NCBI GenBank assembly: GCA_003451645.1 | Contig: DMER01000118.1 | Location: 28,017 to 37,441, forward strand | Direction of reading: 5' to 3' | Length of the DNA: 9,425 nt | Source of the DNA: Alphaproteobacteria bacterium | Lineage (GTDB): Bacteria > Pseudomonadota > Alphaproteobacteria > Micropepsales > Micropepsaceae | In this document: positions 1 through 7,167 of the stretch, piece by piece | Layout of the letters: each line of letters begins with the position of its first letter | Position numbering within the stretch: position 1 is the first letter of the stretch | Notes under the pieces: model-generated | Told to the model about the DNA's origin: nothing | Database searches by the model: none | Seen by the model: the letters and a program-made list of their open reading frames with translations, nothing else | Program-made: the position numbers and the translations under genes

Positions 1-235
1 GAATGACCGTCTGAGTGCTGCGGGCATTGAGGTGCTCTATGAAGACACGGCCGCGCGGGCGGGCGAGAAATTCGCAAGCTTTGATCTGATCGGCATGCCC
101 TATCAGGTGATCATTGGGCCACGCGGGCTGGCGGCCGGTCAGTATGAGATCAAGTTGCGCCGCACGGGCGAGCGGTTGCTCCTGAGCCCAGATGAAACAA
201 TCAACTTCCTAACAGCCAAGCTGGGGCGGCAATAG
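1..235 (+). CDS. proS: Proline--tRNA ligase (prolyl-tRNA synthetase), C-terminal part
   Basis: Only the last 77 codons are present (frame from position 2, stop TAG 233-235). The enzyme charges tRNA-Pro with proline in the cytoplasm. The visible part is the C-terminal anticodon-binding domain of class II synthetases: the stretch [20 protein letters not shown], then [11 protein letters not shown] and [10 protein letters not shown], matches the end of bacterial ProRS, where the corresponding E. coli stretch has the pattern D-R-x-G-x-x-F-A-x-x-x-L-I-G-x-P. The catalytic domain lies upstream of the window, so completeness cannot be judged. The stop is 3 bases before the next ATG, so the gene is probably co-transcribed with the Lol transporter genes. 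The domain call is firm. A related class II synthetase such as HisRS or ThrRS is less likely because of the [15 protein letters not shown] signature. Confidence 0.9.
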   Translation, partial: NDRLSAAGIEVLYEDTAARAGEKFASFDLIGMPYQVIIGPRGLAAGQYEIKLRRTGERLLLSPDETINFLTAKLGRQ

Positions 236-238
236 ATC

Positions 239-1546
239 ATGGCGGCGTCCGCACCAGATGACCGCCTCGCCTGGGTTCCGAGGGTGACACCCGACCGCCG
301 GATATTCGCGCCCTTTGAGTGGATGCTCGCTTGGCGTTACTTGCGGGCGCGACGGCAAGAGGGGTTTATTTCTGTCATTGCTGGGTTTTCGCTCGTTGGG
401 ATCGCGCTCAGTGTCGCAACGCTCATCGTTGTGATGGCCGTAATGAATGGCTTCCGGTTTGAGCTGATCAACCGGATCCTGGCGCTGAATGGGCATCTGC
501 GCGTCTATGCCAGTGATCAGGGGATGCAGGATTTCCCCGCCACCGTCGAGCGTTTGCGCAAGGTCCCTGGGGTTGTGCGTGCCTATCCACTGATTGAGGG
601 CCAGGCATTTGCCACGTCCAATAACGCGGGTGCCGGTGTAATCATCCGGGGCCTCAACATCGCCGATATCCAGGCCTTCCCTGAGATTGCCGACAGCCTG
701 ACGCCTGGTGCGGCGGCGAGCATGGCGAAAGACCCGCAAATCCTGATTGGGCAACGCCTCGCCGATCAAATGGGCCTGCAGCCGGGCATGGCGATGACGC
801 TGCTGAGTGCGCGAGGCAATGTCACCCCCTTTGGTGTGACGCCGCGCGCCAAAACCTATCGGGTCGCAGGTATTTTCAAATCGGGTATGGCGCAAGTTGA
901 TTCTGGTATGATCTTTATGCCGCTAGGCGAGGCGCAGGCCTATTTCAACTTGCCTGGCCAGGCCAACGCCATCGATATCAAATTGGCCAGTGCCGAGAGC
1001 TCCCAGTCCTATCGCGAGGCCATCGCGGGCGTGTTGCCCTCAGGGTCGCGCATTCTGGATTGGCGCGAGGTGCACTCGACCTTTTTTGATGTGTTGGTGA
1101 TTGAGCGCAATGTGATGTTTGTAATCCTGTCCATGATGATCCTGATCGCCGCCTTCAACATCATTTCCGGGATGATCATGCTGGTCAAAGACAAGACGCG
1201 TGATATCGCCATCCTGAGAACTATGGGGGCGGGAAGAGGCGCAATCCTGCGCATCTTCCTCATTGCAGGCTCCAGTATCGGCATTGTGGGCACGGTGTTC
1301 GGCGTTGCGCTGGGTGTTGTCTTTGCCTTGAACATTGAGACCATTCGCCAATTCGTCTCCTGGGCCTTGAATGTCCGGCTTTTCGACCCCGCCATTTATC
1401 AATTGTCCGCCATGCCGCAAAGGATGGAGACGAGCGAGGTGGTTGCCGTGGTCGTCATGGCACTGACGTTGACTATTCTCGCGACGCTCTATCCATCCTG
1501 GCGCGCGGCCCGTCTCGATCCGGTTGAGGCCCTTCGTTATGAGTGA
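239..1546 (+). CDS. lolC: Lipoprotein-releasing ABC transporter permease, LolC/LolE family
   Basis: A 435-residue inner-membrane permease. With LolD it extracts mature lipoproteins from the inner membrane and hands them to the chaperone LolA. The topology is typical of the MacB/LolC family. A cytoplasmic N-terminal stretch is followed by membrane segment 1 (about 44-68, ending VVMAVMNGF), a large periplasmic domain (about 70-288), segments 2 (about 291-316), 3 (about 336-364) and 4 (about 400-420), and the family C-terminus DPVEALRYE. Residues 193-211 (GNVTPFGVTPRAKTYRVAG) align with the LolA-recruiting hook region of E. coli LolC (pattern TPxGxxP). The region after segment 2, KDKTRDIAILRTMGA, is the coupling helix that contacts the ATPase. 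ATG 239 is chosen because it follows proS immediately with GGGG at 223-226; the N-terminus is about 15 residues longer than in E. coli, as is usual in alphaproteobacteria. No separate lolE is seen, so a homodimeric (LolF-like) permease is possible. Confidence 0.93.
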   Translation: MAASAPDDRLAWVPRVTPDRRIFAPFEWMLAWRYLRARRQEGFISVIAGFSLVGIALSVATLIVVMAVMNGFRFELINRILALNGHLRVYASDQGMQDFPATVERLRKVPGVVRAYPLIEGQAFATSNNAGAGVIIRGLNIADIQAFPEIADSLTPGAAASMAKDPQILIGQRLADQMGLQPGMAMTLLSARGNVTPFGVTPRAKTYRVAGIFKSGMAQVDSGMIFMPLGEAQAYFNLPGQANAIDIKLASAESSQSYREAIAGVLPSGSRILDWREVHSTFFDVLVIERNVMFVILSMMILIAAFNIISGMIMLVKDKTRDIAILRTMGAGRGAILRIFLIAGSSIGIVGTVFGVALGVVFALNIETIRQFVSWALNVRLFDPAIYQLSAMPQRMETSEVVAVVVMALTLTILATLYPSWRAARLDPVEALRYE

Positions 1547-2288
1547 ACAGGGGCTCGACACACCGCCCTTTCGCCCAGCCCATGCAAGCCCGCGCTCGGG
1601 CGTCTTGGGGCTGCAAGGCGTTTCGCGCTTTTATGAGCAAGGCTCGCAGCGGCTGGAGATTTTTCGCGAAGCCAGCGGCATTGTCATGCCGGGCGAGGTG
1701 ATAGCGCTCGTTGGGCCATCTGGCTCAGGCAAGTCCTCGCTCCTGCACATTTGCGGCCTCTTGGAACTCCCCAGCGAGGGCGACGTTTACATCGCTGGCC
1801 GTTCGGGGCAGGGCCTTACCGATCAAGAACGCACGCTGATCCGCCGCGACGAGATCGGCTTTGTCTATCAGTTCCACCATTTGCTCCCTGAATTTGACGC
1901 GGTTGAGAACATCGTGATCCCGCAAATGATCGCGGGGCAGGGGGCCAAGGCGGCCCAAGCCCATGCGCTCCAGCTCCTCGAGCGCGTGGGCTTGCGCGAC
2001 CGGGCGAGCCACCGTCCAGCACGGTTGTCCGGCGGCGAGCAGCAGCGTGTGGCCATTGCGCGTGCGCTTGCCAACAAGCCTAAGCTTCTTCTGGCGGATG
2101 AGCCCACCGGCAATCTTGATCCCAAGACGGCCAATCTTGTGTTTGACATGATGGTGGAGATCTGCCGCCGCAATTCCGTCGCAGCGGTCATCGCCACCCA
2201 TAATCTGCAAATGACGACGCGGATGGATCGGACTTGGCTGCTCCATGAAGGCCGCCTCATTGATGCGGGCCGCATTCAAACAAAATAG
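1539..2288 (+). CDS. lolD: Lipoprotein-releasing system ATP-binding protein LolD
   Basis: A 249-residue cytoplasmic ATPase that powers lipoprotein release by the LolC-type permease encoded just upstream. All ABC motifs are intact: Walker A GPSGSGKSS at 59-67, Q-loop Q111 in the family motif FVYQFHHLLPEF, signature LSGGEQQR at 163-170, Walker B LLLADEP at 183-189 followed by TGNLD, and H-loop H221. The FHHLLPEFDAVENI stretch is typical of LolD and separates it from MacB or FtsE, whose genomic partners also differ. ATG 1539 overlaps the permease stop by 8 bases and has GAGG at 1526-1529, 9 bases upstream. A TTG at 1524 in the same frame would add five residues but lacks such a site. The first ~20 residues are a nonconserved Pro/Ser-rich extension. 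The overlap implies translational coupling and a fixed stoichiometry. Confidence 0.95.
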   Translation: MSEQGLDTPPFRPAHASPRSGVLGLQGVSRFYEQGSQRLEIFREASGIVMPGEVIALVGPSGSGKSSLLHICGLLELPSEGDVYIAGRSGQGLTDQERTLIRRDEIGFVYQFHHLLPEFDAVENIVIPQMIAGQGAKAAQAHALQLLERVGLRDRASHRPARLSGGEQQRVAIARALANKPKLLLADEPTGNLDPKTANLVFDMMVEICRRNSVAAVIATHNLQMTTRMDRTWLLHEGRLIDAGRIQTK

Positions 2289-2305
2289 TTTGCCTCCGTG
2301 CCGCG

Positions 2306-2315
2306 AAGACGTCTT
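2306..2315. repeat. 10-bp perfect palindrome next to the SOS promoter
   Basis: AAGACGTCTT is a perfect inverted repeat without spacer. Its right end overlaps the first two bases of the TTGACA -35 box (2314-2319). It may be an operator half-site pair for another regulator or chance; no family is recognised. Confidence 0.3.
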
Positions 2316-2342
2316 GACATTATGGAACAAATAGAGAACATT
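2314..2342 (+). promoter_or_regulatory. Sigma-70-type promoter of the small membrane ORF
   Basis: A consensus -35 box TTGACA (2314-2319) is followed after 17 bases by a weak -10 box AACATT (2337-2342). Transcription would begin near 2349, leaving a leader of about 23 nt before ATG 2372. A strong -35 with a poor -10 overlapped by a repressor site is a common design for a damage-inducible promoter. The promoter lies in the only sizeable gap between lolD and dnaE, so it probably serves both the small ORF and dnaE. Confidence 0.65.
2325..2339. promoter_or_regulatory. LexA box (alphaproteobacterial type)
   Basis: The 15 bases read GAAC-AAATAGA-GAAC, an exact GAAC-N7-GAAC direct repeat. On the minus strand this is GTTC-TCTATTT-GTTC, matching the GTTC-N7-GTTC operator known for LexA in alphaproteobacteria such as Caulobacter, Rhodobacter and Sinorhizobium. 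It sits between the -35 and -10 boxes and overlaps the -10, where bound LexA would block RNA polymerase. Cleavage of LexA after DNA damage would release the promoter. What is seen is the exact motif and its position; LexA binding is inferred. Confidence 0.82.
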
Positions 2343-2357
2343 TGCTCTATCACGCAT

Positions 2358-2362
2358 GGGAG
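2358..2362 (+). promoter_or_regulatory. Ribosome binding site of the small membrane ORF
   Basis: GGGAG lies 9 bases upstream of ATG 2372. This good Shine-Dalgarno match fixes the start of an ORF that is otherwise too short to be called with confidence. Confidence 0.6.
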
Positions 2363-2371
2363 CACCTCACG

Positions 2372-2473
2372 ATGCAGGACTGGATCGAAGAATGCTGTGC
2401 AGCACTGGCACTGACCGCCTTGATTGGCGGGGCTGTGGCATGGCTGATCATTGGGGCCGCGGTTGGCGGCTGA
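2372..2473 (+). CDS. sidA: Tiny SOS-regulated inner-membrane protein, SidA-type division inhibitor candidate
   Basis: A 33-codon ORF (ATG 2372, TGA 2471-2473). The protein starts MQDWIEECC and continues into one hydrophobic stretch of about 22 residues (10-31, AALALTALIGGAVAWLIIG then AAV), ending GG. It has three acidic residues at the N-terminus (D3, E6, E7), no basic residue, and small-residue packing motifs (G19-G20, G28xxxG32). It has its own Shine-Dalgarno site and is preceded by a perfect LexA box. Caulobacter SidA is a 29-residue SOS-induced inner-membrane protein that stops division by acting on FtsW, and to my knowledge its gene lies next to dnaE. Size, membrane nature, SOS control and position all fit. 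The identification rests on these, not on a sequence alignment. Orientation in the membrane cannot be told from charge. dnaE follows 18 bases after the stop. Confidence 0.7.
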   Translation: MQDWIEECCAALALTALIGGAVAWLIIGAAVGG

Positions 2474-2491
2474 GGACTGGAGTTGCACAGA

Positions 2492-5400
2492 ATGGGCCAG
2501 CATAGCGCGCGTGAGGAGACCGTCCCGTTTGTGCATTTGAGGGTGCACAGCGCCTATTCTTTGCTTGAGGGGGCGATCCGGGTTGAGGACTTGCCGGGGC
2601 TGTGCCGGAAGCATGGCATGCCGGCCGTTGCCGTGACCGATACCAATAATCTGTTCGGGCTTTACGAGATTTCGGAGGCGCTCGCCTCCCAAGGCATCCA
2701 GCCTATCACGGCCTGTCAATTGGCATGCCATTTGGTGCAGGAGGGTCCACAAGCGGCACTGAAGCAGACCAAGGGGCCAATGACTTTTTCACCCTTGGCC
2801 TTTTACGTGCAGACGGCGGAAGGGTACGCCAATCTCCTGAAGCTTGCCTCTTTGAGTTATCTGGGCGTAGGGCCTGGTGAGCCCGCCCATATTAGTTGGG
2901 AGGCGTTGGAGCAGCACGCTGAGGGCCTCATCGTTTTGACGGGTGGGCCCAAGGGCGCGGTCAGTACACTGGCAGCGCAAGGGCAGATTGATGCCGCGCG
3001 TGATCTCTTGTTGCGCTTAAAGCGCCTTTTTCCCAACAGGCTCTATGTCGAACTGCAGCGGCACGGTTTGCCGCAAGAAATTGCCGCAGAGCCGCATTTA
3101 CTTGATTTGGCCTATCAGCTGGACCTACCCATTGTTGCCACAAACGAGCCCTTCTTTGCGGAGGCCGGCGGCTATCATGCGCATGATGTGCTGCTGTGCA
3201 TTGCCGACGGCGCCTATGTGCTGCAGGAAGACCGGCGGCGCGAGACGCCCGAGCATTTTTTCAAAAGCACAGGCCAGATGCAGGCGCTGTTTGCTGACTT
3301 GCCTGAAGCGCTGGCGAGCACGATCGAGATCGCAAAGCGGTGTGCGTTCAAGCCTGAGAAGCGCGCAGCGATTCTGCCCCTGTATGCGCCAGCCTCTGGG
3401 TTGGCGCCAGAGGATGAATTGCGCCAGCAAGCGCGTGCGGGGTTGAAGGCAAGACTTGCTGCGGAGGGCCGTTTTGCCGAACCGGAGGCCTATCAAAAGC
3501 GCCTTGAGTTCGAGCTGGACGTCATTGTCCGAATGAATTTCGCCGGGTACTTCCTGATTGTGTCTGACTTCATGAAGTGGACCAGGGCCCGCGGCATTCC
3601 TGTGGGTGTGCGTGGCTCTGGCGCAGGGTCCATTGTGGCCTGGGCGCTAGAGATTACCGCTCTCGATCCCTTGCGCTTTGGGCTGGTATTCGAACGCTTC
3701 CTGAACCCCGAACGCGTGTCCATGCCGGATTTCGATATTGATTTCTGCCAAGAGCGCCGCGCCGAGGTCATCCGCTATGTCCAAGACAAGTATGGCCATG
3801 ACCGGGTCGCGCAGATCATCACCTTTGGAACGCTCCAGGCCAAAGCAGCCATCCGGGATGTGGGGCGCGCGTTACAGCTGCCGCATGGTCTGGTCGATCG
3901 CGTCGCCAAAATGATCAAGGTAGCGCCCGGGCAGTCGATCAAGCTCAAAGACGCGATTGCCGCAGAACCACGCATGGCGCAAGCAGCGGCAGAGGATGAC
4001 CAGGTCAAGCGGCTGTTCGAGGTTGCTGAGGAGCTAGAGGGGCTTTACCGCCACGCCTCGACACATGCCGCGGGCGTTGTCATTGGCGACCGGCCGCTTG
4101 ATGAAATTGTACCGCTCTATCGCGATCCAAACGCCGACATGCCAGTGACCCAATTGGATTACGAACAAGCCGAAAAAGCGGGCCTGGTCAAGTTCGACTT
4201 CTTGGGCCTCAAAACATTGTCCGTCATTGCGAGCACCGAGAAGCTGGTGGCTGAAGCGCACGCGCAGACCATCAAAACTGACCGCGTACCCTTTGACGAT
4301 CCCAAGGCTTATCACATCTTGGGACGCGGCGATTCAACGGGGGTGTTTCAGCTCGAAAGCCCAGGCATGCGCGATCTTTTGCGCAAGATGAAGCCTGACC
4401 GGATCGAGGATCTGATTGCGCTCGTGGCCCTCTATCGCCCCGGCCCTATGGACAACATCCCGAAATATATCGACTGCAAACACGGGCGGGACCGGCCAAC
4501 TTATCTGCATCCGGCACTCGAACCCATCTTGCGCGATACCCATGGTGTCATGACGTATCAAGAGGATGTCATGCTCATTGCGCGGGAGCTTGCAGGCTAC
4601 TCGCTCGGCCAGGCGGATGAACTGCGCCGGGCCATGGGCAAGAAAATCAAAGAGAAAATGGCCGAGCAGCGCGTCAAGTTCACGGCAGGTGCTGGTGAGC
4701 GCGGCATTCCGCCCGCCATCGCCGAGCAAATATTCGATCAGGCGGAGAAATTCGCAGGCTATGGCTTCAATAAGGCGCACGCGGCGGCCTATGCACAAGT
4801 CGCGTATCAGACGGCATGGCTTAAGGCGAATTTCCCAGTGGAATTCCTGTGCGCCTCGATGACGTTGGATATTGGCGCGCCGGACCGGCTCAACATTTTC
4901 CGCCAGGAGGCCTCGCGGTTCGGGGTTGAGGTCCTGCCGCCCGATATCAATCGGTCGCATGCGGTCTTCGCAAGCGCCACCGGTGAGGCCGGCAAGTCTG
5001 TGATCCTTTATGCGTTGGCTGCGATCCGCAATGTGGGCCGGCAAGCGATGGATGAGGTGGTGGCGGAACGCGCGAGACATGGTCCCTTTAAGACGATCTT
5101 CGATTTTGCGCGCAGGATGGACCCCAAGGCTCTAAACAAGCGCGCGCTGGAAAATCTTATTCAGGCAGGCGCCTTCGACAATTTGGTCAAACACCGGGCC
5201 CAAGCCATGGCCGCGATCGACACTGTGTTGGGCGAGAGCAATGCGGCCGCGCGAGGGCGCACGTCGCAACAGGAAACATTGTTTGGGGGTGAAAGTCAGG
5301 CCGAACCGTCACTGCCTCAAGTGCCGCCCTGGCATTTGACGGAGAAGCTGTCGCGGGAGTTCGACGCCATTGGGTTCTATTTGAGCGGACATCCGCTGCA

Positions 5401-5959
5401 GGAGTTCGAGGCAGCCTTGCGGCGGTTGCGGGTCGAACCAGTCGCGCAGTTGCTTGCGGCGTCGCAGCGCGGCCCTCGTTCAGTGACGTTGGCCGGTGCC
5501 GTAATTGCCCGCAAAGACCGGCGCACCCGGGACGGCAACAGCATGGCGCATATCGGCTTCTCCGATGCGTCGGGCATGTTTGAGGCGGTGGCCTTTTCTG
5601 AAGCACTTGCGCAGTGCGGCGAGCATTTGACAGTTGGAAAGTCCGTTGTCTTAACAGCCTCGGTCCGTTGGGAGGGTGATGATCTTAAGTTGCAGATCGC
5701 CTCCGCACGGCCGCTCAGCGAAGCTGCGGCCGATACGGGAGCGGGTATGCGGGTTCAGATCTCCCACGCTGACGGATTGAACTCGTTGGCCGAGCGGCTG
5801 AAGGGGCACAAGGGCAAGGGATTGGTAACCCTCGTCATGGCGGTTGAGGGAGGCGCGCGGGAGGTAGAGGTGGAGTTGCCTGGGCGCTACGCGGTGACGC
5901 CCATGCTGTGCCGTGCAGTCAAAGATGTCCCGGCCGTTATGGAGGTTGAGGAGCTATGA
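2492..5959 (+). CDS. dnaE: DNA polymerase III subunit alpha (replicative, DnaE1 type)
   Basis: The 1155-residue catalytic subunit of the replicase, close to the 1160 of E. coli. In order: N-terminal PHP domain (HLRVHSAYSLLEG, residues 15-27); palm with GVRGSGAGS (372-380) and PDFDIDF, giving catalytic D415 and D417; the third aspartate D569 in KFDFLGLKTL; fingers with YRPGPMDNIPKYI (648-660); QAEKFAGYGFNKAHAAAYA (750-768); helix-hairpin-helix region (about 875-900); beta-clamp motif QETLF at 927-931; OB fold (about 995-1070); C-terminal tau-binding region. The clamp motif, full length and absence of imuA/imuB argue for the replicative enzyme rather than error-prone DnaE2. PHP metal ligands of proofreading-active polymerases are partly replaced (E26, T51, Q76), so proofreading is probably left to a separate epsilon subunit. 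ATG 2492 is chosen because GGAG (2479-2482) lies 9 bases upstream; a TTG at 2483 would overlap that site. Probably co-transcribed with the small SOS ORF. Confidence 0.97.
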   Translation: MGQHSAREETVPFVHLRVHSAYSLLEGAIRVEDLPGLCRKHGMPAVAVTDTNNLFGLYEISEALASQGIQPITACQLACHLVQEGPQAALKQTKGPMTFSPLAFYVQTAEGYANLLKLASLSYLGVGPGEPAHISWEALEQHAEGLIVLTGGPKGAVSTLAAQGQIDAARDLLLRLKRLFPNRLYVELQRHGLPQEIAAEPHLLDLAYQLDLPIVATNEPFFAEAGGYHAHDVLLCIADGAYVLQEDRRRETPEHFFKSTGQMQALFADLPEALASTIEIAKRCAFKPEKRAAILPLYAPASGLAPEDELRQQARAGLKARLAAEGRFAEPEAYQKRLEFELDVIVRMNFAGYFLIVSDFMKWTRARGIPVGVRGSGAGSIVAWALEITALDPLRFGLVFERFLNPERVSMPDFDIDFCQERRAEVIRYVQDKYGHDRVAQIITFGTLQAKAAIRDVGRALQLPHGLVDRVAKMIKVAPGQSIKLKDAIAAEPRMAQAAAEDDQVKRLFEVAEELEGLYRHASTHAAGVVIGDRPLDEIVPLYRDPNADMPVTQLDYEQAEKAGLVKFDFLGLKTLSVIASTEKLVAEAHAQTIKTDRVPFDDPKAYHILGRGDSTGVFQLESPGMRDLLRKMKPDRIEDLIALVALYRPGPMDNIPKYIDCKHGRDRPTYLHPALEPILRDTHGVMTYQEDVMLIARELAGYSLGQADELRRAMGKKIKEKMAEQRVKFTAGAGERGIPPAIAEQIFDQAEKFAGYGFNKAHAAAYAQVAYQTAWLKANFPVEFLCASMTLDIGAPDRLNIFRQEASRFGVEVLPPDINRSHAVFASATGEAGKSVILYALAAIRNVGRQAMDEVVAERARHGPFKTIFDFARRMDPKALNKRALENLIQAGAFDNLVKHRAQAMAAIDTVLGESNAAARGRTSQQETLFGGESQAEPSLPQVPPWHLTEKLSREFDAIGFYLSGHPLQEFEAALRRLRVEPVAQLLAASQRGPRSVTLAGAVIARKDRRTRDGNSMAHIGFSDASGMFEAVAFSEALAQCGEHLTVGKSVVLTASVRWEGDDLKLQIASARPLSEAAADTGAGMRVQISHADGLNSLAERLKGHKGKGLVTLVMAVEGGAREVEVELPGRYAVTPMLCRAVKDVPAVMEVEEL

Positions 5960-5976
5960 CCAGCGGTCCCAATCGT

Positions 5977-7167
5977 TCAAGCGCGGATTGGAAGGTCCTT
6001 CAGGGCATGCCCAAGCCGGTCCAAGGCGACAGACAGCCGCCCGGCATCTTGCGCAAAGCAAATCCGGATGAAGCCTTCATTACGCGGATCGTTGAGGCCA
6101 AAGGCCGATCCTGGTGCCACGCCAACACCATGGCGCAGCGCAAGGTCACTCGCAAAATGCAAGCTGTCATGCACCCCCTCAATCTCCAGGAAACCGTAGA
6201 ACGCACCGTCGGGCTTGGCCCAGCGCACTCTTGGCTGCGCCTCCACAAAATGCGCAACGATGTCACGCCCCTTCGCACAAATGGCACGCAGCTGAGCGTT
6301 GAATGCGTCGCCGTCATTAAGTGCGACGGCCGCGCCAAATTGGGCGAATGAGGTTGCACCTGTATTGTCGATATTGGTCAGTTCCCCAATCCAAAGGCCC
6401 AGTTGGGTGGGGTGAACGAGAAATCCAACCCGCCACCCTGTCATCGCCCACGCCTTGGAAAGGCTGTGAATGACAAAGACTGGATCATGATCTTGGGCTA
6501 TCTGCACAAAGCTGGGGGCCGGCTCGCCATAGGTGAGAGGGCCATAAACCTCATCGCTGATGATCGCGATGTTGCGCTCTCTTGCGAATTTCAAAAGGAT
6601 CAGCTGCTCTTCAGCACTCATCACCCAACCGGTCGGATTGCCCGGCGAACAAACAAAGATGGCACGTGTGCGGGCGTCGCATTGGTCAAGAAACCCGTCC
6701 ATATCCAGGGTCCACCGGGCGGTGCCAGCAGGTGGTGTCAATCTGAAGACGCGGGCCTCGGCGCCTATGACGCGCACGGCATTATAGATGTTGGGCCAAA
6801 TTGGTCCCAGAATGAGCGCATTGTCGCCCGCGCTGAGTGTCAGCTGCAGAGCGACATTCACGGCCATCATCGCGGAGCCAGGAATAGAGATGCGCTCCAC
6901 GTCCAAATTGACGGCGTTGTGTCGGGCGAAAAATCCTCGAACCGCTTCGCGCAGTTGGGGGATCCCTCGCGATTGCACGTAAAATGTCCGGCCCTCGTCC
7001 AAGGCAGCCTTGGCGGCGTCCCGGATGAAGGTGGGGGTAGGCAGATCGCCTTCGCCAAACCACAAGGGAATGACATCTGGATTGCCAAAGGCCAGCGATG
7101 ACACCGCACCGATGCCGTTGCGTTCGATCTGAAGGACGGTATCCCGAAAAGGAGCCATGGTTGACAT
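5977..7167 (-). CDS. Class I/II pyridoxal-phosphate-dependent aminotransferase
   Basis: A 396-residue cytoplasmic fold-type I aminotransferase, transferring an amino group between an amino acid and a 2-oxo acid. Numbered from ATG 7167, the cofactor residues are all present: W124 in GPIWPN, N177 in NPTG (177-180), D205 and Y208 in SDEVYG, the Schiff-base K238 in SLSKAWAMTGWR, phosphate-binding R246, and R368 in FIRICFA, equivalent to the carboxylate-binding Arg386 of aspartate aminotransferase. The spacing of these residues equals that of aspartate aminotransferase. The substrate cannot be read from the sequence; aspartate, alanine or aromatic acids are possible. The start is uncertain: ATG 7167 or ATG 7158 both lack a clear Shine-Dalgarno site, and TTG 7239 would add 24 nonconserved residues. 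It is the only gene on this strand, convergent with dnaE and divergent from rpsB, so it is transcribed separately. Confidence 0.9.
   Translation of the reverse strand: MSTMAPFRDTVLQIERNGIGAVSSLAFGNPDVIPLWFGEGDLPTPTFIRDAAKAALDEGRTFYVQSRGIPQLREAVRGFFARHNAVNLDVERISIPGSAMMAVNVALQLTLSAGDNALILGPIWPNIYNAVRVIGAEARVFRLTPPAGTARWTLDMDGFLDQCDARTRAIFVCSPGNPTGWVMSAEEQLILLKFARERNIAIISDEVYGPLTYGEPAPSFVQIAQDHDPVFVIHSLSKAWAMTGWRVGFLVHPTQLGLWIGELTNIDNTGATSFAQFGAAVALNDGDAFNAQLRAICAKGRDIVAHFVEAQPRVRWAKPDGAFYGFLEIEGVHDSLHFASDLALRHGVGVAPGSAFGLNDPRNEGFIRICFAQDAGRLSVALDRLGHALKDLPIRA

Noticed and set aside
209..895. Minus-strand ORF of 228 codons across the lolC region
   Set aside because: Antisense to a clear LolC-type permease. 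The translation is rich in Arg/His and low in hydrophobic clusters, as expected from a GC-rich reverse frame.
1524..1538. TTG at 1524 as the lolD start
   Set aside because: ATG 1539 has GAGG at a proper distance; the TTG would lie on that ribosome site and adds only five nonconserved residues.
4334..5080. Minus-strand ORF of 248 codons inside dnaE
   Set aside because: It lies antisense to conserved polymerase motifs and has no family signature.
5956..6351. Plus-strand ORF of 131 codons whose ATG overlaps the dnaE stop as ATGA
   Set aside because: It lies wholly antisense to the aminotransferase, whose motifs are complete; the plus-strand product has no recognisable domain. The ATGA overlap is attractive but probably chance.
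6403..7101. Plus-strand ORF of 232 codons in the aminotransferase region
   Set aside because: Shadow of the minus-strand gene; its composition is atypical and no domain is seen.
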